A stretch of 64,000 nucleotides of DNA from Arcticibacter sp045629565. GTDB taxonomy: Bacteria; Bacteroidota; Bacteroidia; Sphingobacteriales; Sphingobacteriaceae. This document shows positions 31,787 through 40,687 of the stretch, in pieces; position 1 is the stretch's first letter; every line of letters begins with the position of its first letter. The stretch lies in NCBI RefSeq assembly GCF_045629565.1, contig NZ_JAZQRL010000104.1, forward strand, positions 95,625-159,624, read 5' to 3'. The notes beneath the pieces were generated by a model, which was given only the letters and a program-made list of their open reading frames with translations, was not told the DNA's origin and did no database searches. Both the position numbers and the translations under genes were made by a program.

Positions 31787-34501
31787 CTAGATATATTTGC
31801 CTGCATAGGCAAGACACTGTATCGCTGACAGCCCCCACTGAGCAGCTCCATTCGTTCCAGCATCCTTATATTCCTCTATTGGATTCAGGACCAAAGGTCT
31901 TGGTACTAAAGAAAGCTCGGGAATTCCCTGCTCTGCGCCCAGATTGAATTCCTTCCATGCACGTTTGGCTAAGGCTTCGTCTTTCAAGGAGTGTGCCGCA
32001 AAAGCGGTTAAACGAGCATGCCCCTGTCTAAGATTGAGCTTGTCAACGCTTGAGCCGAGCTCTTGCTCCTGCTCTTCCCTGGACGCATTGTACAACCTGC
32101 AATATTGCAGCCAGGCCTTTTTGAACCCCGGAACATCAAGCAGTAACAGGAGTTCTTCGCAGACCTCCGTCAGACCGAATGCAGCACTTAGATGACTTAT
32201 ACTTATATCTTGTTTTTTTGTAATTTCAAATGCTCCCGTATTAAAATCAAAGTAACCTGCCCCCGTGAAGAACATTTTCGGCTGAGCAGCAATACTTTCC
32301 ATTCCACGAAGCAACTTATCACGGACAGCGTTATATCCGGTACGTTCCCATTCCGTCAGCCAGGCTGCTGCAACAGATCCCCAATCGGTGCCAAAACTAG
32401 CATGGACGATATGCGAAGGTCTCTGTATCATGCTTTCGTCATCAAATTTCTCACGTTTTCGAAGCGGCTTAATGTCAACGAGGGTCTTCACTCCCTCTAC
32501 CTGCTCCTTTAGCAAGTCGCCGATCCGCTCGTCAGCAGTCAGATAGTATAAGAACCTTCTGTTCAATGCAGTACTGATACGAAGCTGTTTAGCGCTACAG
32601 CCCCAATGCATTACATTATGGCGTGATCCCAATGGTGCGAAGCGCCCGATATGATGAACGTCTACCTCTCCTGTATGACGCGTCATTGCCTCGGCCATCC
32701 GGAAAGCATCCGGCCTGGAAGAACGCAGAAAGTAGTACCAGAGCCAAAGGTCAGTAGAGAGCTCCGAATTATCCCATGCAAATCCTCCGATATCGTATTT
32801 CCAGGTATGCCGGTCCGTATCATAGGAATGCATGACGTCACCATAATTCCAGAAGCCGTACCAGTCAAACTGATCAATCTGCTTCTTATAGAAATCGAAA
32901 CTCCAGTCCAGCCGTTCTTCTATCTTCCTCTTAGCGGCAGAAGAACGATCGGGCAGCGACCAGTTGCCTCCAAAAACCTTTTGCTCTTGAAGATACCCGG
33001 CCTCGCATATCAATAACGCCGGATGCTGAAGAGACCTGGCCAGGCCGGCAATCTGTTCGTTTGCAGGAGTGCCCATGATCCACAATTGCATCTCACTGGT
33101 ACGCGCAACCCCGTATGGCGTACCATATCCTGATTCATAGTCTTCGTAAGTAATTTCAAGGCCTTCGTTCTGTTTATCAAAATCGTCCATACCCATACCA
33201 TCGTGATAGAAACGGAGATCCATAGCCGGACTTTCTGGCGCCCACAACCAGAGGGTTATTTCTGCAAGCTGCGAATGGGCGCCTCTAATGTCAATTTGCG
33301 CAGGGTAGCTTTGCCAAAAGTTTCGAATTCCAAAGGCCACTCCAACCGAAGGGCTTCCCAAATAACCGGTACCTGCGGAGCGGCCTCCGTGGCCGGCATT
33401 AAGCCAGGAATGGTTGCTGGATGTTCTCTTTTTAATCGTAAAAGAACCTGAGCTCCCCTGGTACAAGGTATAATCTCCAAAAGCAGGAATGAGATGCAGA
33501 CGCTTAGAAACCACGTCTGGAAACTCCGATACAGCAGGTGTTGCCGCTCCTCTTACCTGAGCAGATCTGATCTCCTGCCCGGGATCCCGACGCAGTCCGG
33601 TAAGCCCCCTCACTCCCTCTGCAAACACGCCGCCTTCCTCTCCCACGAATCGGATATGCCGGTTATGCAGTTCATCCTCCATAGCCACCGCAAACCGGAA
33701 TCCAAGTCCTTTAATAAACAACTTGTTCTCATCACCGTCGTATATAAGGGTATGCATGATTTTAACAGACTCGCTCTCATGGTAAAAGTAGAGACGAACG
33801 ACGAAGAGGATCAGCGCATCTTGAGGACCGGCGCGATGGGTCCCTTCTATTTTGACTACTGTACGTACCGGACCTTGCTGTTCGATAGAAACACTTCCTA
33901 TCTCGCCCGTGTACAGTTTCTTATTTATATCTTGTTCCGTGTCTGAATCGGGGCAATTTTGAGTAATCATCACCAACTTCCCTTTCAGAAGCTGCTTCTT
34001 TCCATCCTTTTCAATCGATTCAATAAGCAGGCTTCCCTTCTTGTTCAGAACACAACGGATGCGCCGGGTATCAATTTCAATCTGGGTATCTGATTCTTTG
34101 ACAAGTATTCCGCCGGATGTTTTCTGTGCCGTACCGGGTTTTAATGTTAGTGCTCCTGATGAGGCCGCAACCTTATTAACGGCATAGCCCGACCATTTGA
34201 CCGAACCATCGGGCCAGTACGCGAGAGGCCATGCCTGCACTGCGAGAGACTCGTTATGTTCATTTCTCAGTTGAAACTCAGTATTTTCTTTTACAAGACC
34301 TTTTGGCCAGGGAACTCCCCATGTGACGCCCTGCAGGTATTTAAGATCTGTATCTTCCAGCCATTTCAATGGTACAGCTGTTGAGGCTTTACGATACACA
34401 GACTTCTTGTTTTGTGCTGAAACAGGGAATACAGCTGCTGAAGCAGCAAGCAAAGCGGATGTTCTGATAAACTGCCTTCTGGAAAACACCTGGTTTTTCA
34501 T
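31787..34501 (-). CDS. Tat-exported PcRGLX/YetA-like exo-rhamnogalacturonan lyase family protein
   Basis: A 904-residue enzyme with a twin-arginine signal (SRRQFIRTSALLAASAAVFPVSAQ). The N-terminal domain has LQGVTWGVPWPKGLVKE and AYWPDGSVKWSGYAV, the pattern of the PcRGLX/YetA family (PL26-like). A beta-sandwich centre and a C-terminal helical toroid (from about residue 550) complete the three-domain layout. Fungal PcRGLX is an exolyase on rhamnogalacturonan I; the bacterial YetA activity is less clear. With the pectate lyase at 19811 it suggests pectin use. Twin-arginine export implies folding in the cytosol. Call from motif recognition. Confidence 0.72.
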   Translation of the reverse strand: MKNQVFSRRQFIRTSALLAASAAVFPVSAQNKKSVYRKASTAVPLKWLEDTDLKYLQGVTWGVPWPKGLVKENTEFQLRNEHNESLAVQAWPLAYWPDGSVKWSGYAVNKVAASSGALTLKPGTAQKTSGGILVKESDTQIEIDTRRIRCVLNKKGSLLIESIEKDGKKQLLKGKLVMITQNCPDSDTEQDINKKLYTGEIGSVSIEQQGPVRTVVKIEGTHRAGPQDALILFVVRLYFYHESESVKIMHTLIYDGDENKLFIKGLGFRFAVAMEDELHNRHIRFVGEEGGVFAEGVRGLTGLRRDPGQEIRSAQVRGAATPAVSEFPDVVSKRLHLIPAFGDYTLYQGSSGSFTIKKRTSSNHSWLNAGHGGRSAGTGYLGSPSVGVAFGIRNFWQSYPAQIDIRGAHSQLAEITLWLWAPESPAMDLRFYHDGMGMDDFDKQNEGLEITYEDYESGYGTPYGVARTSEMQLWIMGTPANEQIAGLARSLQHPALLICEAGYLQEQKVFGGNWSLPDRSSAAKRKIEERLDWSFDFYKKQIDQFDWYGFWNYGDVMHSYDTDRHTWKYDIGGFAWDNSELSTDLWLWYYFLRSSRPDAFRMAEAMTRHTGEVDVHHIGRFAPLGSRHNVMHWGCSAKQLRISTALNRRFLYYLTADERIGDLLKEQVEGVKTLVDIKPLRKREKFDDESMIQRPSHIVHASFGTDWGSVAAAWLTEWERTGYNAVRDKLLRGMESIAAQPKMFFTGAGYFDFNTGAFEITKKQDISISHLSAAFGLTEVCEELLLLLDVPGFKKAWLQYCRLYNASREEQEQELGSSVDKLNLRQGHARLTAFAAHSLKDEALAKRAWKEFNLGAEQGIPELSLVPRPLVLNPIEEYKDAGTNGAAQWGLSAIQCLAYAGKYI

Positions 34502-34602
34502 GATTACGATCTTAGCAACGGGCGAAAGCTCCCGCTTCGTCGGGCAATATATCAGTATATCGTTATACTCTAAAATAATTTATACATTGTACTTTAAAAT
34601 TA

Positions 34603-34632
34603 CCGGTCCGAAAAATGATAGTCCCGGACCGG
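34603..34632 (-). terminator. Terminator after the SodC-DUF937 pair
   Basis: CCGGTCCG at 34603-34610 pairs with CGGACCGG at 34625-34632 (8 bp, 14-nt loop), followed on the minus strand by the T-rich TAATTTTAAA. It lies 9 bp beyond the DUF937 stop codon. Confidence 0.65.
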
Positions 34633-34640
34633 CAGTTTTT

Positions 34641-34964
34641 TTAACCCCGAAGCTGCTGAACAATCCCCGGGATGGCATTAGAAATCTTTTTGATAACTTC
34701 AGGGGAGAGACCAAACTTTCCCTGAAGCCTGTCTGCTACAGCTTTCGCAATATTTTCGGACATATCGCCGTTTCCTGACCCTCCGGTCAGCGACGACAAC
34801 ATTCCCCCTATCCCCCCTGAGGAGAAACTATTCTTCAAGCCTTCGTTTACGCCCGAAGCAACTTCTTTGTTGACATCTTCCTCCTGACCCGGCGGAATAA
34901 GCTTCGCAATTTCCGGATTATTGGAAACATGCTGCTTTACGAGATCTAATACTTTGTCTAACAT
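34641..34964 (-). CDS. DUF937-like protein
   Basis: A 107-residue helical protein starting LDKVLDLVKQHVSNNPEIAKLIPPGQEEDVNKEVASGVNEGL, with a Gly/Ser-rich middle (SGGIGGMLSSLTGGSG) and a helical end. This is the look of DUF937/YidB-like proteins. Role unknown. It starts 8 bp after the stop of sodC, so it is probably co-transcribed with it. Confidence 0.7.
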   Translation of the reverse strand: MLDKVLDLVKQHVSNNPEIAKLIPPGQEEDVNKEVASGVNEGLKNSFSSGGIGGMLSSLTGGSGNGDMSENIAKAVADRLQGKFGLSPEVIKKISNAIPGIVQQLRG

Positions 34965-34972
34965 AATAGTGG

Positions 34973-35566
34973 TTATTTCATCTCCATAATTACACCGCAG
35001 CCAATACGACTGCCTGAGTTACCGGTAGGTTGGGTTGTATAATCATCCACGCCTGAGTGAACAATAATAGCTTTGTCGAGTATGTTGGTCTTCTCATCAC
35101 CTCCGATACTCCACCGATCAGACTGAATGGTTATCTGGCCTTTACCATTCCCATCAAGGTCAATATTTCCTATATCGCCTGAATGATGTTCACCCGAATC
35201 CCACTTCCCGTGTTTCTCTCCGGTTGGATTCCAATGTCCGTGTGCGCCGTTGCCGCTGTCGCCACAATCGCCATGCTCATGAAAGTGAACAGCAACTGAT
35301 TGATTGGCTTTAGCAGGAAATTCGAGCGTAAGCTTCATCTCCACCTTCCCATCATCCAAAGAGGTAAAATGAGCCATACCGCTTCCGGATGTATCCGCCT
35401 TAGTAGCCGATATGTCGGCATGAGCCTGCCTGGAACTCGTACCGTCACTTGCATTTCCACCTTCAGTGCTCAGAGAGTCTGAACTGTTACTGTTTTTTGT
35501 ATTCGTACAAGCAACCGCGAAAAGCAAAACTAATGCTCCAATCGAATTTAATGTCTTTTTTAACAT
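34973..35566 (-). CDS. sodC: Copper/zinc superoxide dismutase, lipoprotein
   Basis: A 197-residue exported SodC that converts superoxide to oxygen and peroxide in the periplasm or at the surface. The lipobox AVAC is followed by a Ser-rich tether. The copper ligands begin at VHFHEHGDCGD, and zinc ligands fit GAHGHWNPTGEKHG and SGDIGNID. The AIIVHSGVDDYTTQPTGNSGSRIGCGVI end holds the last copper His, the conserved Arg and a disulfide Cys. Upstream of the DUF937 gene. Confidence 0.93.
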   Translation of the reverse strand: MLKKTLNSIGALVLLFAVACTNTKNSNSSDSLSTEGGNASDGTSSRQAHADISATKADTSGSGMAHFTSLDDGKVEMKLTLEFPAKANQSVAVHFHEHGDCGDSGNGAHGHWNPTGEKHGKWDSGEHHSGDIGNIDLDGNGKGQITIQSDRWSIGGDEKTNILDKAIIVHSGVDDYTTQPTGNSGSRIGCGVIMEMK

Positions 35567-35687
35567 AACTAATAATATTGGTTAAAATACAAAACAGTTA
35601 TAAGCCTTATTTGTGTTGACATGTTTGTTAATGCGTCAAGGTATGACCTACTTAGCCGCTATTTCATAGAAGAATTTCGCATCACGG

Positions 35688-36602
35688 TTAGGGATTTCTT
35701 CCCAGGAGCTGCTTCAAAAATATCTTGGTTTGCAGCGTTATCCTTTCTTTAAGCGGCACATTCAATGAAAGTTCCCTCAATCTCCGCGAAACATATTCTG
35801 GAATAAGATGCCTGCGTCTGATCAGGAGCCTGTACAGATAGGAGTCAAAAAAAGCACTCATCTCCTGTGTATACAGCCCTTCATTAAGAAGAAAATTTTT
35901 CATCCGCAATCTCAGGTTTATTCGGTCATCCATGATTTTCTCTAACCTATTGGCACTGGTCGTATTTGATACCGAATTTTCCAGACTGTAGATGATCGTA
36001 TGGGGTGAGAAGTCAAATCCGATTCTCGAATTTACAGTAAGTAACCTGAACAGCAAATCATATTCCTGAGAAGAACTCAAAGATTCATCCCAACCATAAA
36101 CCTTCAGCAAGGCCTCCTTTTTCCAAAGATTTGCACTTGTAATACCAAGCTTGGATGAGATGAGCGATTCCCAAACATTCTCCATCCTGGGCAATCTAAG
36201 CTTTTCCACAACAGCACCACCAACAGTGCGGCTCGATAAGTACGCGCCTGAGATAACATCAAACGAGCCGTCCCTGGCAATCTCGAGCTGTCTGGCAATC
36301 TTTTCCGGCATGAGCTCATCATCGGCATCCAAAAACTGAATCCAATCACCTACAGCTTGCCTTAGGCCCGCGTTCCTTGCTGCAGGTGCTCCTGGCTTTA
36401 ACTCGATTATGCTGCTTATGAATTCAGGATAAGTCTCACAATACCGACTCAACACCGCCTGTGTGTCGTCAGTTGAATTGTTGTTAACGAGGATTAACTC
36501 CCAGTTGCTGAGGGTTTGTTTAAAGACGCTTTCAATAGCCCTGCTGACGAACGCGCTGCAATTGTAACAAGGAATGATAATTGATACCATAGAGCTATCC
36601 AT
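35688..36602 (-). CDS. Family 2 glycosyltransferase
   Basis: A 304-residue GT2 (GT-A fold) enzyme: VSIIIPCYNCSAFVSRAIESVFKQT at the N-terminus, then NNNSTDDT and the metal-binding FLDADDE. It transfers a sugar onto the growing exopolysaccharide repeat on the cytosolic face; donor and acceptor are unknown. It overlaps the upstream GT2 gene by 8 bp and is the last gene of the cluster. No membrane segment. Confidence 0.87.
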   Translation of the reverse strand: MDSSMVSIIIPCYNCSAFVSRAIESVFKQTLSNWELILVNNNSTDDTQAVLSRYCETYPEFISSIIELKPGAPAARNAGLRQAVGDWIQFLDADDELMPEKIARQLEIARDGSFDVISGAYLSSRTVGGAVVEKLRLPRMENVWESLISSKLGITSANLWKKEALLKVYGWDESLSSSQEYDLLFRLLTVNSRIGFDFSPHTIIYSLENSVSNTTSANRLEKIMDDRINLRLRMKNFLLNEGLYTQEMSAFFDSYLYRLLIRRRHLIPEYVSRRLRELSLNVPLKERITLQTKIFLKQLLGRNP

Positions 36603-37500
36603 TTAAATATGCTCCAGGTTTTGAACATGCCTTTCTGGAATAAAGTATCTTATTAATTGACGACAGCACATTCATTCCGATTTTAAATTCCTGATAAGAC
36701 AACCGCAGGTTCAGACGGAACAAAGGTTTAAAAACGTTCTTATTAAATTGGATAAGGTATTTAGTCAAAGCCTTTGGAAAGCTTTTCTCTGTATCCTTTA
36801 AAACCCGGATATACTTGATCTTCTTTATGCGTCGGGTATGCACTAAACTTACAGGCCTGTTGTCACGATCATGAAACCCCCGGTATGCCGGAGCTATTCC
36901 TATTTTAAATCCCTTTATCCTTGCCCGGGTTACAAAATCCAGATCCTCACCATACAGCGGAAATATCGGGTCAAAGAGTCCGGTTTTCAGCAAACAGTCC
37001 CGTGAAACAAGCCAGAACGCCCCGTTCACGAAGTTTATACTGTACAACTCCTTGGGTGATTGAAGATACAGATCAGAAAACAGCCCTTGGCAGTGTCTGC
37101 AATATATGCCGAACAGCGTATCGAAACCCGTACCGCTTCCATTTAAATGGGTGGGAGATATTATACCATATTCCGGATGCCGACGATGGATCTGAACGAG
37201 TCCGGCAATGGTATTTTCATCGATCCATGCATCCTGATTCATTAAAAAAACAAAATCGGCACCGTCATCAAGTGCTTTCCTAAGCAAGATATTGTTTGCC
37301 CTCCCGAACCCGATATTCTCGTAGTTAGGTGTTATATCTACTGCCGGAAACTTCTTCTTGACAATATCCAGCGTATTGTCTGAAGATGCGTTATCTATCA
37401 AGTTGACTGTTAGAGGAATACTGGAAGCGAAAATGCTTGTTAAACACTTTTCAATCCATCGGGCACCATTGTAGGTCGAAATGATTACATGAATATTCAT
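36595..37500 (-). CDS. Family 2 glycosyltransferase, rhamnosyltransferase-like
   Basis: A 301-residue GT2 enzyme. It opens NIHVIISTYNGARWIEKCLTSI, then LIDNASSDNTLDIV, FLMNQDAWID (in place of a classic DxD) and GEDLDFVTRARIKGFKIG. This NQDAW plus GEDLDF pattern is typical of the WcaA/RfbN-like rhamnosyl group, so rhamnose transfer is a guess. Overlaps the following GT2 gene by 8 bp. It lies 108 bp downstream of the GH10 gene in the same direction. Confidence 0.83.
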   Translation of the reverse strand: MNIHVIISTYNGARWIEKCLTSIFASSIPLTVNLIDNASSDNTLDIVKKKFPAVDITPNYENIGFGRANNILLRKALDDGADFVFLMNQDAWIDENTIAGLVQIHRRHPEYGIISPTHLNGSGTGFDTLFGIYCRHCQGLFSDLYLQSPKELYSINFVNGAFWLVSRDCLLKTGLFDPIFPLYGEDLDFVTRARIKGFKIGIAPAYRGFHDRDNRPVSLVHTRRIKKIKYIRVLKDTEKSFPKALTKYLIQFNKNVFKPLFRLNLRLSYQEFKIGMNVLSSINKILYSRKACSKPGAYLNG

Positions 37501-37608
37501 TTAATTCGATCAGTATATCAGGGATTAAGACTTGTTATAAACGCTTAAACCAAATATACCGATCGAATTTGTGACATCAAGTGCACAGATTTGAACCAAT
37601 CACTGCAT

Positions 37609-38712
37609 TTACTTTACACCATCCAGGACACCCTGATAAGCAGGCTTCCTCTCGTAATTACTGTCAAATAACAATGGCCAGTCAGGTCTTTTATAACTTC
37701 TCGGCACCCAGCTGTCGCCATCCGTCACATTCCATGCGGTAATTCCAAATTGCTGACTTTTAGGAATCGAGTTGTATGTCTTCACAATAAACTTGTATTT
37801 AGCTGCCTGCTTCTTCAGTAAATCACTTGTTAGCTTCTTACTTTTATTGCTCTCTGGATTTAAAGAGATATCCAGTTCTGAAATATGAACTTTAAGTCCT
37901 GTCGCAGCTACTTCCTTAATTGCTCTTGCAAACTTTTCGTCAGACAAATTATAACGGGTATGCATTTGCATTCCAACGCCATGGATCGGAATTCCGCGCG
38001 CTTTCAACTTATTCACATATGCAACAATTCCTCTCCTTTTAAAATTGCCATATTCGTGACCGTAGTCATTATAAAAAAGGATTGCCTTCGGATCGGCCTC
38101 ATGGGCATATTGAAAGGCCCTGGCTATATAATCCGGACCAAGCTTTTTGTACCAGAGGGTCTTCTTGTCTAATGTACCGTCGTCTTTGAACGCCTCATTA
38201 ACCACATCCCAGGATTCTACTCTACCTTTGAAGTGCTTCACGATCGTCTGAATATGAGTTTTAAACATCTTCTCCCAAGCCTTCGAATCGCCTTTGTAAT
38301 TTTTAATCCATGAAGGCAATGAACTGTCCCATATTAAGGTGTGACCATGAACACGCTTATTGTGTTGTTTGGCATAATTTATAAGGTAATCCGCATCCGC
38401 AAAGTCGTAGGTATTTTCTGCAGGATGGAGCTCTTTTATTTTCATAGCACTTTCTGCAGTAATGCTGCTGAATTCCTGGGTCACAAGCGCCCGATACTTT
38501 TCGTTCTTTTGGAGGAAACCAATATTTACAGAAGCTCCAAATTTAAAAGGAAGGCTGTTTTGTAATGTAGCTTTACTTTTTGATGATTTGCTGGCAGCCA
38601 CTGTTTCTAAACTGACTGTTTCCGTCGGAGTAGCGATTTCCTCAGTTTTTGAACAACCAGCTGCTCCCATAACCAGCACTGCTAGCAGCACCTGATACGT
38701 TTTTATTACCAT
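37609..38712 (-). CDS. GH10 family glycoside hydrolase, lipoprotein
   Basis: A 367-residue lipoprotein (lipobox GAAGC, Cys20) with a GH10 TIM barrel. The acid/base is Glu173 in WDVVNEAF and the nucleophile Glu279 in ISELDIS. GHTLIWDSSLPSW differs from the usual W-H-S with Asp after the Trp, so the substrate site may be altered. GH10 enzymes are mostly beta-1,4-xylanases. Here the gene sits inside an exopolysaccharide cluster, so it may trim or release the polymer made by its neighbours; inference. Start at 38712 gives the signal peptide; the frame itself runs to 38790. Confidence 0.88.
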   Translation of the reverse strand: MVIKTYQVLLAVLVMGAAGCSKTEEIATPTETVSLETVAASKSSKSKATLQNSLPFKFGASVNIGFLQKNEKYRALVTQEFSSITAESAMKIKELHPAENTYDFADADYLINYAKQHNKRVHGHTLIWDSSLPSWIKNYKGDSKAWEKMFKTHIQTIVKHFKGRVESWDVVNEAFKDDGTLDKKTLWYKKLGPDYIARAFQYAHEADPKAILFYNDYGHEYGNFKRRGIVAYVNKLKARGIPIHGVGMQMHTRYNLSDEKFARAIKEVAATGLKVHISELDISLNPESNKSKKLTSDLLKKQAAKYKFIVKTYNSIPKSQQFGITAWNVTDGDSWVPRSYKRPDWPLLFDSNYERKPAYQGVLDGVK

Positions 38713-38885
38713 AATGATTAGAAGAAATACGAGAATATCCCCCTTGATATAATCGATTTCGTTGGTTTGTCTTACGTATTTATAAAGCACCGGTTACATA
38801 TTATTGACATTTTACTTTTACAAAAAGTTAATACACAGTAGATTAATAAAATTTCACGCCGAGCAAGACGCTTTCTTGTTTGACA

Positions 38886-40679
38886 CTAAATTTGTTGCAA
38901 AAGAACCATTCTTTTAAATCGCTCCGAATTCTCTACCATCTGACTGAAGCTTCCGCTATAGGTCACTTGCCCTCCCTCAAGCATAAAGATCTTGTCCGCG
39001 TTCTTAATCGTTGATAGCCTGTGTGCAATAATAATCATCGTGTAGCTACCTTGAAGTTGCTCGATGTTTTGCTGTATGATTAATTCCGTTTCCGAATCAA
39101 GTGCCGATGTGGCCTCGTCCAGAATAAGGATGTCTGCTCTTTTGAAGAGCTCCCTGGCAATAGAAATCCGCTGTTTCTGCCCCCCTGAAATCAACATCCC
39201 TTTATCCCCCAGCTCAGTCTTCTCTTTATTAGGAAGTGACCCTATAAAATCTGTAAGCGATGCCATTTCCACAACCTTCCAGAAGTGGCTGATATTCTCA
39301 GGACTCGGCTCGGCCCAAAAAGTAACGTTATTGAACACGTTATCTTTAAAAATTACAGCCTCCTGGGATATATACCCCACGCGACTACGATAGCTGTCAA
39401 GGTTGTATGATTTCAGGTCCTGCCCATCGATGAGCATACTCCCCTTTTCGAGAGGTAATAGTCCGGTGATAATATTGGCTAACGTCGTCTTTCCAGACCC
39501 GCTTTCGCCTACAAGGGCAATAGTTTGATTCTTTGGAATCTGAATATTAATATCATGGAGGACAGTGGTATTACCATATTTAAATTCGACATTCCTAATC
39601 TCTATTCCCCGTTCAAATCCATCAAATTCAGTCTGTTGCTGCGGTTCCTTCTGTCCCTGCATCTCCTGAGTCAGGCGTGTTACGGAGTCAATTGCGCCCA
39701 CATTCTGAACAAAGCTCTGCCATGAATTCTGATAGTTCATCAAAAATGACAATGCGCGGTAAAACAAGAGAAGACTCAGAATGACAGATCCCAGGCTGCC
39801 GCCGATCCACCTGATTTGAACAATAATTACGATCACAATGATCAGAATTACCATTGGCTCTCTGATGCTCGCGGTGATAGCCTGATAATGTCCTACCTTG
39901 GTGTTTAACCTTTCGGTATCTTTAATTACCTGCCTGATCTTTTTGCTGAATCCCCTGAACTGGTTTGTTGCTTTCAAATACTTGAAAAAATGCACCGCCT
40001 CAATCAGATAAGCGTTGAAAAGATTTCCTTTTGAAGAAATCCGCATGGATGAGGTTTTTACTGTCTTTACGATTCTGCTGAAGAGAAGATTGGATAGGAC
40101 TGAGCACAACGCTACCAGAAAAGCAAATTGCCAGTTGGCTAAAAATGCCATTATCACATAGGTAAGCAACATGGCCACTGCGCTTACAGCATTCAGATAC
40201 TGGGTAAACGCCTGTTGCAACTTTTGCACTTCAGCAGTAAGCACATTTTGGATCCTACCCGCGTCAAGCTTCAAGAAACCGTTATAGCTGAGATGCTGCA
40301 GATCATCGGTCAGTTGAAACCGCAGTTTCTTCATAAATCGTTGCTTAAGACGGACCTGGGAACTTAGCTGAAAATATTTCAGCGCTCCCTTCATTATAAA
40401 GAGAATAACAAGAGAAATTAAGACGCTGTAAATATTTAGCGGTATGCTAAGGCTATCAAATAGATCTGTAAAAAAATGCAGATTACCCATAGACTCCCGG
40501 GTTTCTAAATTACCCTGATCGTCCATCATCTGAAGTAAGGGGATAAACATGGCGAGCCCGATGCCATCAAGGAAGCTTACAGAGATGTTCAGCGAAATGT
40601 CGAACAAAAAGCGTAAACCCAGAATTCGGTAAAAAAATCTAAAATAGGCTCCAAATTTGTTTGTTAATGATTCTGTCAT
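38886..40679 (-). CDS. ABC half-transporter, PglK/MsbA-like
   Basis: A 597-residue protein with a six-helix membrane domain (about 1-330) and a nucleotide-binding domain: Walker A ALVGESGSGKTT, signature LISGGQKQRI, Walker B ILILDEATSALDSET and His loop IIIAHRLS. Homodimers of this type flip lipid-linked oligosaccharides (PglK) or lipid A (MsbA). It lies 8 bp after the Wzy-like gene, where a Wzx flippase would be expected, so it probably flips the repeat unit. That is inference; it could carry another lipid. Confidence 0.85.
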   Translation of the reverse strand: MTESLTNKFGAYFRFFYRILGLRFLFDISLNISVSFLDGIGLAMFIPLLQMMDDQGNLETRESMGNLHFFTDLFDSLSIPLNIYSVLISLVILFIMKGALKYFQLSSQVRLKQRFMKKLRFQLTDDLQHLSYNGFLKLDAGRIQNVLTAEVQKLQQAFTQYLNAVSAVAMLLTYVIMAFLANWQFAFLVALCSVLSNLLFSRIVKTVKTSSMRISSKGNLFNAYLIEAVHFFKYLKATNQFRGFSKKIRQVIKDTERLNTKVGHYQAITASIREPMVILIIVIVIIVQIRWIGGSLGSVILSLLLFYRALSFLMNYQNSWQSFVQNVGAIDSVTRLTQEMQGQKEPQQQTEFDGFERGIEIRNVEFKYGNTTVLHDINIQIPKNQTIALVGESGSGKTTLANIITGLLPLEKGSMLIDGQDLKSYNLDSYRSRVGYISQEAVIFKDNVFNNVTFWAEPSPENISHFWKVVEMASLTDFIGSLPNKEKTELGDKGMLISGGQKQRISIARELFKRADILILDEATSALDSETELIIQQNIEQLQGSYTMIIIAHRLSTIKNADKIFMLEGGQVTYSGSFSQMVENSERFKRMVLLQQI

Positions 40680-40687
40680 ATGTCAAA

